Part shown: in pieces, positions 49,620 through 59,003 of the stretch
Position numbering within the stretch: position 1 is the stretch's first letter
Layout: each line of letters starts with the position of its first letter
NCBI GenBank assembly: GCA_947426945.1
Contig: CANEFX010000012.1
Location: 1-64,000, forward strand
Origin: an uncultured Bacillota bacterium
Lineage (GTDB): Bacteria > Bacillota > Clostridia > Oscillospirales > Oscillospiraceae
Length of the DNA stretch: 64,000 nt
Reading direction: 5' to 3'
Translations under genes and position numbers: made by a program
The notes under the pieces: generated by a model
What the model saw: only the letters and a program-made list of their open reading frames with translations
Told to the model about the DNA's origin: nothing
The model's database searches: none

Positions 49620-50975
49620 ATGGTAGCTATTTTCACTGATTTTTCAATCGCGGCCGCGCTGATTCTGTTCAGCCAGCTGCTCCGTTCCAAGATCAAGCTG
49701 TTTCAAAAACTGTTTATTCCCGCCAGCCTGCTTGCCGGGTTTATCGCACTGTTTTTAGGTGACCAGTTCCTGGGCGTTCTGTCTTGGTCGGAGTTTTCCG
49801 GCGACTATACCTGGGTGCTGGTGGTGCTGGTCTTTGCCTCTGTCGGCCTGCCCGGCATCAAGTTTACCAAGGTGGAGGGCGAACGCATTGGCAGCTATTT
49901 TTTCTATAAGCTGGCAACCTTTGCCCTGCAATTCAGCATCCCCGTGATTGTTACCTGTCTGGTCCTTTCCAAAATCAACCTGGGCGTAGACGACCGCTTC
50001 GGCCTGCTCCTGGCTGCAGGCTTTATGGGGGGACATGGTACAGCCGCCGCAGTGGGCGCCACCTTTGAAAAGCTGGGCTTCGCCGCCGCCACGGATATCG
50101 CCATGACCTTTGCAACTGCCGGCATTCTGGCTGGCATCTTCGGCGGACTGGCTTTTATCAAATGGGCCACCGTCAAGGGCTATACCCAGTATATCAAAGA
50201 TTTCAGCCAGATTTCCGACGATCTGCGCACTGGGCTTGTTAAACGGGAAAATCGGGATATCTTCGGACGCAGCACCATCTCTACCATCTCGCTGGACCCC
50301 CTGTGCTGGCATCTCGGCTTGCTCCTCATTCCCTCCGTTCTGGGCATTGTATTCTGCGACTGGCTGGGTGGAAAAACCGGGGTCTATCTTCCAGAGTACG
50401 CCATCGGCTTTCTTTTCGCCCTGGTGTTTTCGGTCTTTCTGAAAAAGGGAAAGATCGAGGAGTATATCGATTTCCGCATCACCGACCGTATCGCCGGAAC
50501 CTGTACGGACTTTATCGTATTCTTTGGCGTAGCTAAAATCAAAATTTCTGTCATCGTCGCTTACGCCATTCCTCTGGCCATCATGCTGGTGATCGGTGGC
50601 ATCATCGTATTCCTCACCGTGTACTACTTCGGCCCCCGGATGAACAAGGACAGCTGGTTTGAACGCTCCATCTTTGTCTACGGCTACTCCACCGGTGTCT
50701 TTGCCATCGGGATGCTGCTGCTGCGCATCTGCGACCCCAACAGTGAATCCGCTACTATGGCGGATACCGCCTTTGCCGAGTCTATCCAGACTGTTATAGA
50801 GATGGTAATGTGGGCGGTGGGCCCCTATATGCTCACCAATGGGACCGGCCTAGTCTTTGGCTCTGCGATGCTGCTCATGTTCGCGGCTTGCATCGCCGTA
50901 TCCGTAATCTTCAAATGGTGGTACAAGATTCCGTTGGACCAGCGTGGCGCGATCCACGATATTCGGAGTGATTGA
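49620..50975 (+). CDS. gltS: GltS-type sodium/glutamate symporter family protein
   Basis: A 451-residue membrane carrier with about 12 helices. The family motif GGHGTAAAVG (near 140) and its mirrored counterpart in the second half (YGYSTGVFAIGMLLLR near 350) are present. GltS imports glutamate with Na+; this longer clostridial form may carry another amino acid. The ATG follows AAAGGAG at 12 bases, with a one-codon ATG-TAA just ahead that may modulate initiation. It opens a run with the ornithine-cyclodeaminase-like gene (75 bases on) and nhaC. Confidence 0.88.
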   Translation: MVAIFTDFSIAAALILFSQLLRSKIKLFQKLFIPASLLAGFIALFLGDQFLGVLSWSEFSGDYTWVLVVLVFASVGLPGIKFTKVEGERIGSYFFYKLATFALQFSIPVIVTCLVLSKINLGVDDRFGLLLAAGFMGGHGTAAAVGATFEKLGFAAATDIAMTFATAGILAGIFGGLAFIKWATVKGYTQYIKDFSQISDDLRTGLVKRENRDIFGRSTISTISLDPLCWHLGLLLIPSVLGIVFCDWLGGKTGVYLPEYAIGFLFALVFSVFLKKGKIEEYIDFRITDRIAGTCTDFIVFFGVAKIKISVIVAYAIPLAIMLVIGGIIVFLTVYYFGPRMNKDSWFERSIFVYGYSTGVFAIGMLLLRICDPNSESATMADTAFAESIQTVIEMVMWAVGPYMLTNGTGLVFGSAMLLMFAACIAVSVIFKWWYKIPLDQRGAIHDIRSD

Positions 50976-51050
50976 TCTCTGTGGACCGGCTGCTCTTATC
51001 CCCCGCTTCTACCCGCATATTTTTGTTGAAAGACTGAGAGGTAATGTAAA

Positions 51051-52163
51051 ATGGCAATTGATCTGTTGTATTTGAACCAGGACGACGTAGTAAAGGCCGG
51101 TGTTACGGACATGCACCATTGTATCGACGTCATGGAGGAGATGTTCGGCCTGATGGGACAGGGCGACTACCTGATGGGCGGCTATGCCCGGAACAGCCAC
51201 GGTATCGAGCTGTTCCCTCCCGAGTCCTCCCCCTTCCCCAACATGCCCGTGGAGGGGCCCGACCGCCGTTTTATGGCCATGCCCGGCTATCTGGGCGGCC
51301 GATTCCATATGGCCGGATTAAAATGGTACGGCTCCAACCGTGAGAATATCAAGAAGGGCCTGCCCCGGTCCATCCTGATGGTCTGCCTGAACGATCCGGA
51401 TACCGGCGCGCCCATCGCTTACATGAGCGGCAATCTGATCAGCTCCATGCGAACCGGAGCGGTACCCGGCGTGGGAGCGCGCTGCCTTGCCAATGAGGAC
51501 GCACGGACGGCGGCGGTCATCGGCTGCGGCGTAATCAACCGCACCTGCCTGACCGCCATTCTGGACGCCCGCCCCGGCATTCAGACGGTCCAGCTCTACG
51601 ACCTGTTCCCTGCCGCCGCCCAGGGCATCGTGGAGTATCTCGGCCGGGTCCGCCCCGATATCCAGGCTGTGGTGTGCGGCAGCATTGAGCAGGCGGTACG
51701 CGAGGCAGATGTGGTAACGGTGGCAACCTCCGGCGCAGTGCCCCCTGAGATTGACGACGCCTGGCTGAAGGACGGTGTGCTGCTCTCTCTGCCCGCCGAG
51801 GTCAAGCTGCCCAAGCAGTTCCTTTTAAACAGCCGGAAATTTATTGACAACAAGATCATGCACCAGCTATGGGAGGAAGAGTGCCGAGGAATCGGCGAGT
51901 TCCATACCACGGTAGGCATCCTAAGCAGCTATTTCGTGGAGTACGCCAACGCAGGCGAGATGAGTTGGGACGATGTGACCAATATCGGGGATGTCATTGC
52001 CGGCAAGGCAGAGGGCCGCAGAGACAAAAAGGAGAAGATTATTTTTGTCATGGGCGGCCTGCCCATTGAGGACATCGCCTGGGGCACCGAAGTGTACCGC
52101 AAGGCGGTCGAAATGGGCCTGGGCCAGAAGCTGCATCTGTGGGACGAGCCCTACAAGCTGTAA
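51051..52163 (+). CDS. Ornithine cyclodeaminase/mu-crystallin family protein
   Basis: A 370-residue NAD(P)-dependent protein. The substrate part has GPDRRFMAMPGYLGGRFHMA and KWYGSN; the Rossmann part has TAAVIGCGVINRTCLTAI (about 150-167). RTGAVPGVGARCLA is the usual link. Databases often call this longer subgroup tyramine oxidase subunit B, a name without firm support. True cyclodeaminase turns ornithine into proline; relatives reduce or deaminate other amino acids. The neighbouring GltS carrier suggests an amino-acid substrate. AGAGG precedes the ATG. Confidence 0.88.
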   Translation: MAIDLLYLNQDDVVKAGVTDMHHCIDVMEEMFGLMGQGDYLMGGYARNSHGIELFPPESSPFPNMPVEGPDRRFMAMPGYLGGRFHMAGLKWYGSNRENIKKGLPRSILMVCLNDPDTGAPIAYMSGNLISSMRTGAVPGVGARCLANEDARTAAVIGCGVINRTCLTAILDARPGIQTVQLYDLFPAAAQGIVEYLGRVRPDIQAVVCGSIEQAVREADVVTVATSGAVPPEIDDAWLKDGVLLSLPAEVKLPKQFLLNSRKFIDNKIMHQLWEEECRGIGEFHTTVGILSSYFVEYANAGEMSWDDVTNIGDVIAGKAEGRRDKKEKIIFVMGGLPIEDIAWGTEVYRKAVEMGLGQKLHLWDEPYKL

Positions 52164-52219
52164 TGGCTGCAACTCTCCCAGACCGACACAGCTCCATCGA
52201 AAAAACAGATTGTGACCGG

Positions 52220-52252
52220 GGCGCGCCGCAGAGAGTATCTCCGCGGCGCGCC
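52220..52252. repeat. GC-rich hairpin between the cyclodeaminase-like gene and nhaC
   Basis: GGCGCGCCGC (52220-52229) pairs with GCGGCGCGCC (52243-52252), with four more pairs inside after one mismatch. There is no T-run, so it is more likely an RNA stabiliser or attenuator than a terminator. Confidence 0.5.
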
Positions 52253-52284
52253 TGCCTTTAAAATTTACTTTGGATTGTGATAAT

Positions 52285-53649
52285 ATGAAAGAAAAAAAAC
52301 CGCTCCCATTTTCCATCGCTCTTTTCACGCTTCTGGCCTTCTCCGGAATTGCCGGCTATATGATTATCGTCCTCCACGCCGAGCCCCACATCCCTATGCT
52401 TCTGGGCACCGCCATCGCCGCCGCCGTGGCCATGACCTGCGGCAGCAGCTGGGAGGAGGTGGAGTCAGGAATGGTGGACGGCATGGCCAAGTCCCTGGAG
52501 GCCTGCACCATCCTGCTGCTTATCGGCGTTCTGATTGGCGTGTGGATCAGCGCCGGGGTGGTGCCCGCACTGATCTGTTACGGACTTCGCATGTTCTCCG
52601 CCCGCACCTTCCTGGTGGGAAGCCTGCTGCTGTGCGCCGTAATCTCCATGGCCCTGGGCTCCTGGGGCACTGCAGGGACCATCGGTATCGCCCTTATCAG
52701 CATTGCCCGGGTCCTGGGCGTCCCTCTGCCCCTGGCCGCAGGCGCAATCGTCTCCGGCAGCTACCTGGGGGATCGGATATCCCCTGTCAGCGACATGAGC
52801 ACCCTGGTCTCTGCCGTGTCCGGCGTAGATATCCGACGCAGCGTAAAAACCGCGCTTCCCCTGAACCTGGTTTGTCTGCTCCTGTCCGCCGTCCTATACT
52901 GGCTGGCGGGTCTGCGGTATGTCGGCGGCGGCAACCTGGGGCATCAGGTACAGGAGTTGACACAGCTGCTTCAAGGCCAGTTCCGTATCGGTCTGTGGAC
53001 CTTGCTCCCCCTGGCCCTGCTGCTAGGCTGTATCCTGGCCAAAGTACCCGCCATCCCCAGTATCTTTACCGGAATTTTCAGTGCGGCCGTTATGGCAGTC
53101 CTGATTCAGAAGCAAGCGCCTGCCGACCTATTGTCCTGCTGCTTTTACGGCTATCTCAGCCAGACCGGCAGCCCCTCCGTGGACGCCATCCTTTCTACCG
53201 GTGGAATAGACTCCCTGCACTTCTCCCTCAGCCTGGCTCTGACCGCTATGATGTTGGGCGGCGTGATGGACCGGACAGGGATTATTGCCGCCGTGATGCG
53301 CCCCCTTCTTTCCAGGCTGAAGCGCAGCGGCGACATTTCCGCCGCACTGACGGCCTCTACCTTGATCGTCAACATCATTCTGCCTGACTCCTATGTGGCT
53401 ATCGCAATTCCCGGCCAGATGTTCAGTGGGGCCTGCCAGCGGCAGGGTATTCCCCCGGAGAACCTGAGTCTCTCTCTGGGCAGCGGAGCTTGCTCCTTCT
53501 CTCCCCTGATTCCCTGGAATGCCTGCGGCGTGTTCGTTTCCACCGTACTGGGTGTTCCAGTTCTGGAGTATGCCCCCTGTGCCTTCCTGAATCTTCTGGT
53601 GCCGGCCGGGGCCGTACTGCTGGGATACAACAGCCTCCGGAAAAGCTAG
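52285..53649 (+). CDS. nhaC: Na+/H+ antiporter NhaC family protein
   Basis: A 454-residue membrane carrier with 11-12 helices. NhaC features are GSWGTAGTIGIALISIA (about 120-137), GAIVSGSYLGDRISPVSD (about 152-169) and SFSPLIPWNACG (about 412-423). NhaC swaps Na+ or malate/lactate pairs depending on the member. It follows a GltS-type symporter, so it may recycle sodium or move a linked organic acid. The ATG at 52285 lacks a clear ribosome site; TTG at 52270 is an alternative. Confidence 0.9.
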   Translation: MKEKKPLPFSIALFTLLAFSGIAGYMIIVLHAEPHIPMLLGTAIAAAVAMTCGSSWEEVESGMVDGMAKSLEACTILLLIGVLIGVWISAGVVPALICYGLRMFSARTFLVGSLLLCAVISMALGSWGTAGTIGIALISIARVLGVPLPLAAGAIVSGSYLGDRISPVSDMSTLVSAVSGVDIRRSVKTALPLNLVCLLLSAVLYWLAGLRYVGGGNLGHQVQELTQLLQGQFRIGLWTLLPLALLLGCILAKVPAIPSIFTGIFSAAVMAVLIQKQAPADLLSCCFYGYLSQTGSPSVDAILSTGGIDSLHFSLSLALTAMMLGGVMDRTGIIAAVMRPLLSRLKRSGDISAALTASTLIVNIILPDSYVAIAIPGQMFSGACQRQGIPPENLSLSLGSGACSFSPLIPWNACGVFVSTVLGVPVLEYAPCAFLNLLVPAGAVLLGYNSLRKS

Positions 53650-53719
53650 GACCGCAGTCTCCCGGACGGTCCCTGTCTGTTCTGCTGGAATTCCGCTGCG
53701 CCCGTCGTTTTTATACGGT

Positions 53720-53737
53720 GGCGCAAACGCCTTTTTT
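53720..53737 (+). terminator. Short terminator after nhaC
   Basis: GGCG-CAAA-CGCC followed by six T, about 70 bases after the nhaC stop. Confidence 0.6.
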
Positions 53738-53874
53738 ATGGTAAAATATAACCGCCGAAAGAATAGGAGCGCTCGGCTTCCGGGTCAGCACGTACCAGAC
53801 TTGTCCTGGACCGCAGCCGCCAATATGGTTAACCGTCATTGTAGGACCAACCTTACGAAAGGCCAGGGATAAAA

Positions 53875-55497
53875 ATGGAAACTGTATTACGGGAGAAGCA
53901 CGCACGAAAGGAGAGCGCCGGAAAACCGAACCTGACAGGCATTCCCATACAGATGAAGCTGGATTTTGAGCAGCGCAGCGGGCTGTCATTTGATCATGTT
54001 CGGGTACATTATCAATCCTCCGAGCCCGCTAAGCTGGGTGCGCTCGCCTACACGCTGGGGGAGCAGGTCTACATTGGACCGGGGCAGGAAAAGCATCTGC
54101 GTCACGAATTGACGCACGTGGTCCAGCAGAAGCAGGGGCTGGCAGCTCCTACCGGGACGGTGGGCGGCCTTTCGATAAACGAGGACGCCCGTCTGGAGCG
54201 GCTGGCAGAACACGAGACGGTCTCCACCGGGGCGCTGAAGGACCAGGCAGCGGTTGTCCAGCGCCAGCGCGTGCCGACGCCGGGTCAGACGGCCGAAGAG
54301 CGGTTTTCACAACTGGTTAACCGGGTGCGGATTCTTCAGGACCAGGATGACATTCTTCACAATAGGAATGCGGCGAATGCAGTACAGGATATTGCCCAGG
54401 AGCTTGTCGATATCGGCCTGCCTCAGGCCACGGCGAATAACATCGCCGCCGACGCCGCTGCGGCTATCCAGGCTGCAGGCAACCATGTGGAAATTGATTT
54501 TTTCCGGGATAAGGTCAGGCATGCATATAACCAGCAATCAAACGTCCAGCGCGGCGCGGATTTCAACGCACCACAGAATACGCCCCAGCACACACTGCTG
54601 ACGCAGCTGCTGACTGTTAACCTCCTTCCATTAATCAACCAAGCGCCTGCCCCGGCTGGAGCAGGCCCAATCCGGTATGCTATCGCGGGCCCCCGCGCAC
54701 GGAACAATCAGGCTATAATCGACGACGGAATCGGACGGATGAACAACCTGCTCGCCCCTCAGCTCCCAAGGGGAGGGATTCTGCCCCCCGTCGATATAGA
54801 AGATACGGCCTTTGGGGGCGTGACCGCTCCCCGACATAATATTTTTGGCCGGGGACTACAGTGGTACGGTCTTGGAGCCGGACCCTCCCAAGTGATGCAT
54901 GAGCAGGGGCACCACCTGGAAAATTACCTGGGCGTCAACGACTTCGCCAACCTGCACAACTACCTTTACCGGCATTCCGATCCCACCCAGCCCAACCGGG
55001 AAAGCGGATGGAACCGTCTAGCCGGCTTTAAGCTGAATACTCCAACCGGCGGCCCGGGATACAATATTAAATTCCCCGAGATGCACTTTCAAAATGTAAT
55101 CAGCCGAAACCTGCACAGCGGAAACGGCCTGATCCGATTTGGCTTGTTCAATGCAGGCAACGCGCTCCTCTATGAAGCTGCCTCCCTGTTTGGCCAGCCC
55201 GGCCGCGGGCAGCAATTCATAGACGACTTCTATCTGGAGGAATCCAATTCAAACAGCACCGGCTATGCGTCCCACTATAAGTCCATAGGATACGGGACCG
55301 AATTTCTCTCCACAACGGCAGAGCTCCTGTCGACAGTTAGAGGGGCGCAGGCCGTTATCAACAGCGACCCAACACGGGTGGCAATGTTCCTTTATCTGGC
55401 AAATCGCCCGTTGTATCAACAGGTTGACCAGCTCTTCCAGCAGTCTCCAAACAACCCTCTGGGCATAACGCTGGATCAGTTCCTCCATATCATATGA
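53875..55497 (+). CDS. DUF4157 domain protein with a second HExxH metallopeptidase-like site
   Basis: A 540-residue soluble protein. Residues about 20-95 are DUF4157: FDHVRVHYQSSEPAKLGALAYT, then HELTH (77-81) in the context HVVQQ. DUF4157 is a zinc-protease-like module found at the start of many effectors of extracellular contractile injection systems and of polymorphic toxins. A long helical region (about 130-220) leads to a C-terminal domain with HEQGH (342-346) in VMHEQGHHLENYLG, a second metal site. There are no sheath, tube or baseplate genes nearby. A weak promoter (TTGTCC/TATGGT, 53801-53829) lies upstream. The target is unknown; a secreted toxin or protease is likely. Confidence 0.85.
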   Translation: METVLREKHARKESAGKPNLTGIPIQMKLDFEQRSGLSFDHVRVHYQSSEPAKLGALAYTLGEQVYIGPGQEKHLRHELTHVVQQKQGLAAPTGTVGGLSINEDARLERLAEHETVSTGALKDQAAVVQRQRVPTPGQTAEERFSQLVNRVRILQDQDDILHNRNAANAVQDIAQELVDIGLPQATANNIAADAAAAIQAAGNHVEIDFFRDKVRHAYNQQSNVQRGADFNAPQNTPQHTLLTQLLTVNLLPLINQAPAPAGAGPIRYAIAGPRARNNQAIIDDGIGRMNNLLAPQLPRGGILPPVDIEDTAFGGVTAPRHNIFGRGLQWYGLGAGPSQVMHEQGHHLENYLGVNDFANLHNYLYRHSDPTQPNRESGWNRLAGFKLNTPTGGPGYNIKFPEMHFQNVISRNLHSGNGLIRFGLFNAGNALLYEAASLFGQPGRGQQFIDDFYLEESNSNSTGYASHYKSIGYGTEFLSTTAELLSTVRGAQAVINSDPTRVAMFLYLANRPLYQQVDQLFQQSPNNPLGITLDQFLHII

Positions 55498-55559
55498 CCC
55501 CCCTCTGCCCCGGTGCACCAGGCTTTCCACGGGGCCGACAGGTCACCAGAAGACCACAT

Positions 55560-55596
55560 AAGTCAGGACCACCCGTAATACGGGTGGCCCTGACTT
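55560..55596. terminator. Bidirectional hairpin between the DUF4157 gene and mglC
   Basis: A 15-bp stem with one mismatch (55560-55575 with 55581-55596) and a 5-base loop between two convergent genes. Confidence 0.75.
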
Positions 55597-55623
55597 CTCT
55601 TACATCAAAAGCGACGAAAGCGA

Positions 55624-57285
55624 TCACTTTTTCTGGACGTACTTCAGGCAGTCCAGCATGACTGCCACCAAAATGATGATACCGGAAATCACGAACTGCA
55701 GGTTGGCATCAATGCCCAATGTAGTCAAGGAGTAGGTCAGGGCGGTGAAGATGAACACACCTGTCACCACGCCGGAGATTTTACCGATGCCGCCGGTAAA
55801 AGACACACCGCCCACCACGCAAGCCGCGATGGCATCCATCTCCCAGCCCTGCCCGTAGGACGCAGAACCGGAGCCGGACATCCGGATACACTCCAGCCAG
55901 GAGCCGAAACCGTAAAGGATTCCGGCCATGACGAACGCGCCCACTGTGACCCAGAACACTGAGATACCGGAGACGGAGGCCGCCTCGGGATTTCCACCCA
56001 CAGCGTACAGGTTTTTGCCGAAGGTGGTTTTATTCCAGATGAACCACACGATGGCTACCGCCGCCACCGCCCACAGGATGATGGTAGGGAAGCCGCCCAG
56101 CTGCTTGATCTTAGGCATAATCATGCCCTGGATATCAGACTCGATGCCGCCGAAGGACACGCCTTTAGTGGAGTAGGTGGCCAGGCCGAAAATCATCAGC
56201 ATGGTGGACATCGTGGAAATAAAGGGGTGCATCTTAAATTTGGCGGTAAAGAAACCGGCAACAGTGCTGAAGATGGTGCACAACACAATACACACCACCA
56301 GAGCCAGGAACACCCGCGCAATCACTGACATGCCAGTAAAATCGAAGATGTGCCCGAACACACCGCCGGTGTTGATGCCTTTATGCATCACGATGGTAGC
56401 GGCAGTGATGCCCATGCCCATCATACGGCCGATGGACAGATCGGTGCCGGCCAGCATGATAAGACCGGCCACGCCCAAAGCCAGGAACATCCGGGGAGAG
56501 GCCTGCTGGAGAATGTTCAGGATGTTGTTCATCGTCAGCAGGTCGACCTTCTTAACGGTGGGGGCGAGGATACACATGGCGATGAAAACCACGGCGATGG
56601 CCAGATACAGGCCGTTGCGCAACAGGAAATTCCGGAGATTAAATGTGTACTTATAGTTCTCCCACCGCTGGGCCGCAGTCTCGCCGAAGGTGAACTTGGA
56701 CATGCGCAGCAGATCGATCAGGTGGTACTGGTGCTCAAAGGCTGCGTGCCGACGGTCCTTCGCATCCTGGAGGTCCTTTGCCAGCTGCATCTTCGCGTCG
56801 AACAGCCGGTTCTTATGGACATACTTCTCGTCCTTGATCTCCTGGGCGTCGGCCAGCTTGGCAACCATCTCCTGATGATCCTTGTTGAGCTGCTCTACGG
56901 CAGCCTGGTATTTCTCCTGGGCCCAGGCCTTCTCCTGGACACAGCTGGCCGCCACCGCCTGGTAGTAGTCCTGGTCAAAGTGGGCTTTGAGATAACCCTC
57001 CGCATCGGCGATAAGCTTAGCAACGTCGTCCTTGTGCTGGGCCTCTACCTTTTTGGCCTGCTCCAGCTCCTTCTGCAGCTGGGCCCGCCTGGCATCCTTC
57101 TCCTGGGCCGTGTAGATACGGTCCCGTTTCAGGTTATCCAGGGTGCTTTGGATCTCAATAACCCGGTCCGTTCCGTCCTTGCGCAGGGCGTTGATCTGCT
57201 CCTGGATACCGCCGACATATTCGTCGATGGGCTGGCGGAGCTTGCTCTCCTGCTCCGCAGTCAGAATTTTTGTTTGATCTGCCAT
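55624..57285 (-). CDS. mglC: Galactoside ABC transporter permease MglC with N-terminal coiled-coil extension
   Basis: A 553-residue permease. The last 330 residues are a standard MglC/RbsC-type permease with about ten helices and markers LFLALGVAGLIMLAGTDLSIGR, YAVGGNPEAASVSGI and GGVSFTGGIGKI. The first 220 residues are a cytosolic, heptad-rich, Lys/Glu/Gln-rich region (KRDRIYTAQEKDARRAQLQK and AQEKYQAAVEQLNKDHQEM), absent from usual MglC (about 336 residues). There is no stop or frameshift at the joint. It is the last gene of mglBAC, 15 bases after mglA. Confidence 0.92.
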   Translation of the reverse strand: MADQTKILTAEQESKLRQPIDEYVGGIQEQINALRKDGTDRVIEIQSTLDNLKRDRIYTAQEKDARRAQLQKELEQAKKVEAQHKDDVAKLIADAEGYLKAHFDQDYYQAVAASCVQEKAWAQEKYQAAVEQLNKDHQEMVAKLADAQEIKDEKYVHKNRLFDAKMQLAKDLQDAKDRRHAAFEHQYHLIDLLRMSKFTFGETAAQRWENYKYTFNLRNFLLRNGLYLAIAVVFIAMCILAPTVKKVDLLTMNNILNILQQASPRMFLALGVAGLIMLAGTDLSIGRMMGMGITAATIVMHKGINTGGVFGHIFDFTGMSVIARVFLALVVCIVLCTIFSTVAGFFTAKFKMHPFISTMSTMLMIFGLATYSTKGVSFGGIESDIQGMIMPKIKQLGGFPTIILWAVAAVAIVWFIWNKTTFGKNLYAVGGNPEAASVSGISVFWVTVGAFVMAGILYGFGSWLECIRMSGSGSASYGQGWEMDAIAACVVGGVSFTGGIGKISGVVTGVFIFTALTYSLTTLGIDANLQFVISGIIILVAVMLDCLKYVQKK

Positions 57286-57300
57286 ACGTAATTTCCCCCC

Positions 57301-58809
57301 TCACAGATATTTCGCGCTGAGCCGCAAAAGCTCTTCCTGATCGGTCTCTGCAGTATTTACGATGCCCGACAGATAGCCGTTGGACATCACGCCGATCCGG
57401 TTGGTAATGCCGAGAATCTCCGGCATCTCAGAGGAGACGACGATAATCGTTTTCCCCAGCTTTGCCATCTTGATAATCAGCTCATAAATTTCGTACTTGG
57501 CGCCCACGTCGATGCCCCGGGTGGGCTCATCCATCATAAAAATCTGGGGCTCCCGCTCCAGCCATTTACCGAAGATGACTTTCTGCTGGTTGCCGCCGGA
57601 CAGGCTGGTAATCATATCGTCCGGGCCCATGCACTTGGTTCGCATGGTCTTGATCTCCTTGCTGGTTGCCTTTACCATCTTGGGGGTGGACAGGGCCGGG
57701 CCGGACTTATACTGTTCCAGACTGGCAATGGTAGTATTGAAGGTCAGGTCGCACTTGAGGAACAGACCATTTGCCTTGCGCTCCTCAGTAATCATGGCAA
57801 AGCCATGCTCGATGGCCTCCTTGGCGCTGTTGAAGTTCATCAGCCGGTTCTTGAAATAGACTCGGCCTGAGGCCCGGGTCCGCACGCCGAAAATGGTCTC
57901 CAGCAGTTCGGTGCGCCCGGCACCTACCAGGCCGTACAGGCCGAAGATCTCCCCCTCCCGCACATCAAAGGAGATATCCTGGAGGTGGGGCGCGTACTTG
58001 GTGGACAGGTGCTGGATAGATAAAATGGGGTCGCCCGGGGTGTTGTCCACAGGCGGGAAGCGGCTCTCCAGGGAGCGGCCCACCATGGCGGTGATCAGTT
58101 CGTTCATATTGGTGTCCTTGGCCGCCTTGGTCATGACCAGATTACCGTCCCGCAGGACCGAAATTTCGTCGCAGATTTCAAAAATTTCATCCATCTTGTG
58201 GGAGATATAAATCAGCGAGATGCCCTGCGCCTTCAGCATCCGCATCATCTCAAAGAGCTTCTCCACCTCCTGGACCGTCAGGGAGGAGGTAGGTTCGTCC
58301 AGAACAATCACCTGGGAGTTGTAGGAAATCGCCTTGGCGATTTCACACATCTGCCGCTGGGAAACGGACATATTCCTCATGGGCTGAGTCAGGTTCACCG
58401 TCATCCCCAGCTTGCGGAACAGCTCGGCCGCCTTCTTCTTCATGTTCCCCTCATCCACAATTCCCGCGGAGTTGGTGGGGTAACGGCCCAGAAACAGATT
58501 GTCCATGACATTCCGTTCCAGACACTGATTCAGCTCCTGGTGGACCATGGCAATTCCGTTTTCCAGGGCATCCTTCGGACCGGAAAAGCTGATTTCTTTT
58601 CCGTTTAAATAAATCTTTCCCTCGTCCTTTTGGTAGGTGCCGAAGAGGCACTTCATCATGGTGGACTTGCCAGCCCCGTTTTCGCCCATCAGGCCCATGA
58701 CGGTTCCGCGCTTCAGATCCAGGTTGATATGGTCAAGCACCCGGTTCCTGCCGAATGACTTGCTCATACCCCGGATCGACAGGACGACTTCGCCTTTTAC
58801 ATCAGCCAT
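57301..58809 (-). CDS. mglA: Galactose/methyl galactoside import ATP-binding protein MglA
   Basis: A 502-residue ATPase with two ABC domains. The first has Walker A GENGAGKS, signature MSVSQRQM and Walker B VIVLDEPTSSL; the second has GLVGAGRTE, LSGGNQQKV and FMMDEPTRGID. Degenerate Walker A in the second half is normal for sugar ABC ATPases. The ATG at 58809 has AGGAG at 8 bases; the longer frame runs into the inter-gene hairpin. It energises sugar uptake through MglC. Confidence 0.95.
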   Translation of the reverse strand: MADVKGEVVLSIRGMSKSFGRNRVLDHINLDLKRGTVMGLMGENGAGKSTMMKCLFGTYQKDEGKIYLNGKEISFSGPKDALENGIAMVHQELNQCLERNVMDNLFLGRYPTNSAGIVDEGNMKKKAAELFRKLGMTVNLTQPMRNMSVSQRQMCEIAKAISYNSQVIVLDEPTSSLTVQEVEKLFEMMRMLKAQGISLIYISHKMDEIFEICDEISVLRDGNLVMTKAAKDTNMNELITAMVGRSLESRFPPVDNTPGDPILSIQHLSTKYAPHLQDISFDVREGEIFGLYGLVGAGRTELLETIFGVRTRASGRVYFKNRLMNFNSAKEAIEHGFAMITEERKANGLFLKCDLTFNTTIASLEQYKSGPALSTPKMVKATSKEIKTMRTKCMGPDDMITSLSGGNQQKVIFGKWLEREPQIFMMDEPTRGIDVGAKYEIYELIIKMAKLGKTIIVVSSEMPEILGITNRIGVMSNGYLSGIVNTAETDQEELLRLSAKYL

Positions 58810-58884
58810 TCTCGTCTCTCCTGTTCTGCAGATTGGCAGTTTCAGAAGCTCTGATCCTGCCGGTTTTTCCTTCAAAATGTGCAT

Positions 58885-58947
58885 CAGGGAGAGGATTTTC
58901 GCCGGACGGAGGGCTGTTTCCTCCGAACGGAGAATTTCCTCTCCCTG
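58885..58947 (-). repeat. Long hairpin between mglB and mglA
   Basis: An 11-base inverted repeat (58885-58895 with 58937-58947) encloses a second one, CGGAGG with CCTCCG. Such stems often protect the binding-protein message and reduce read-through to the ATPase. Confidence 0.65.
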
Positions 58948-59003
58948 ATAGCGAGTCATTTACTTGTCAGCGGGGAAACGGTTTCCCGGCCCCGCCAGTC
59001 GGA

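Noticed and set aside
53650-55623. Contractile injection system genes around the DUF4157 protein
   Set aside because: The neighbours are an NhaC antiporter and the mgl sugar operon; no sheath, tube, baseplate or AAA ATPase gene is present in the window.
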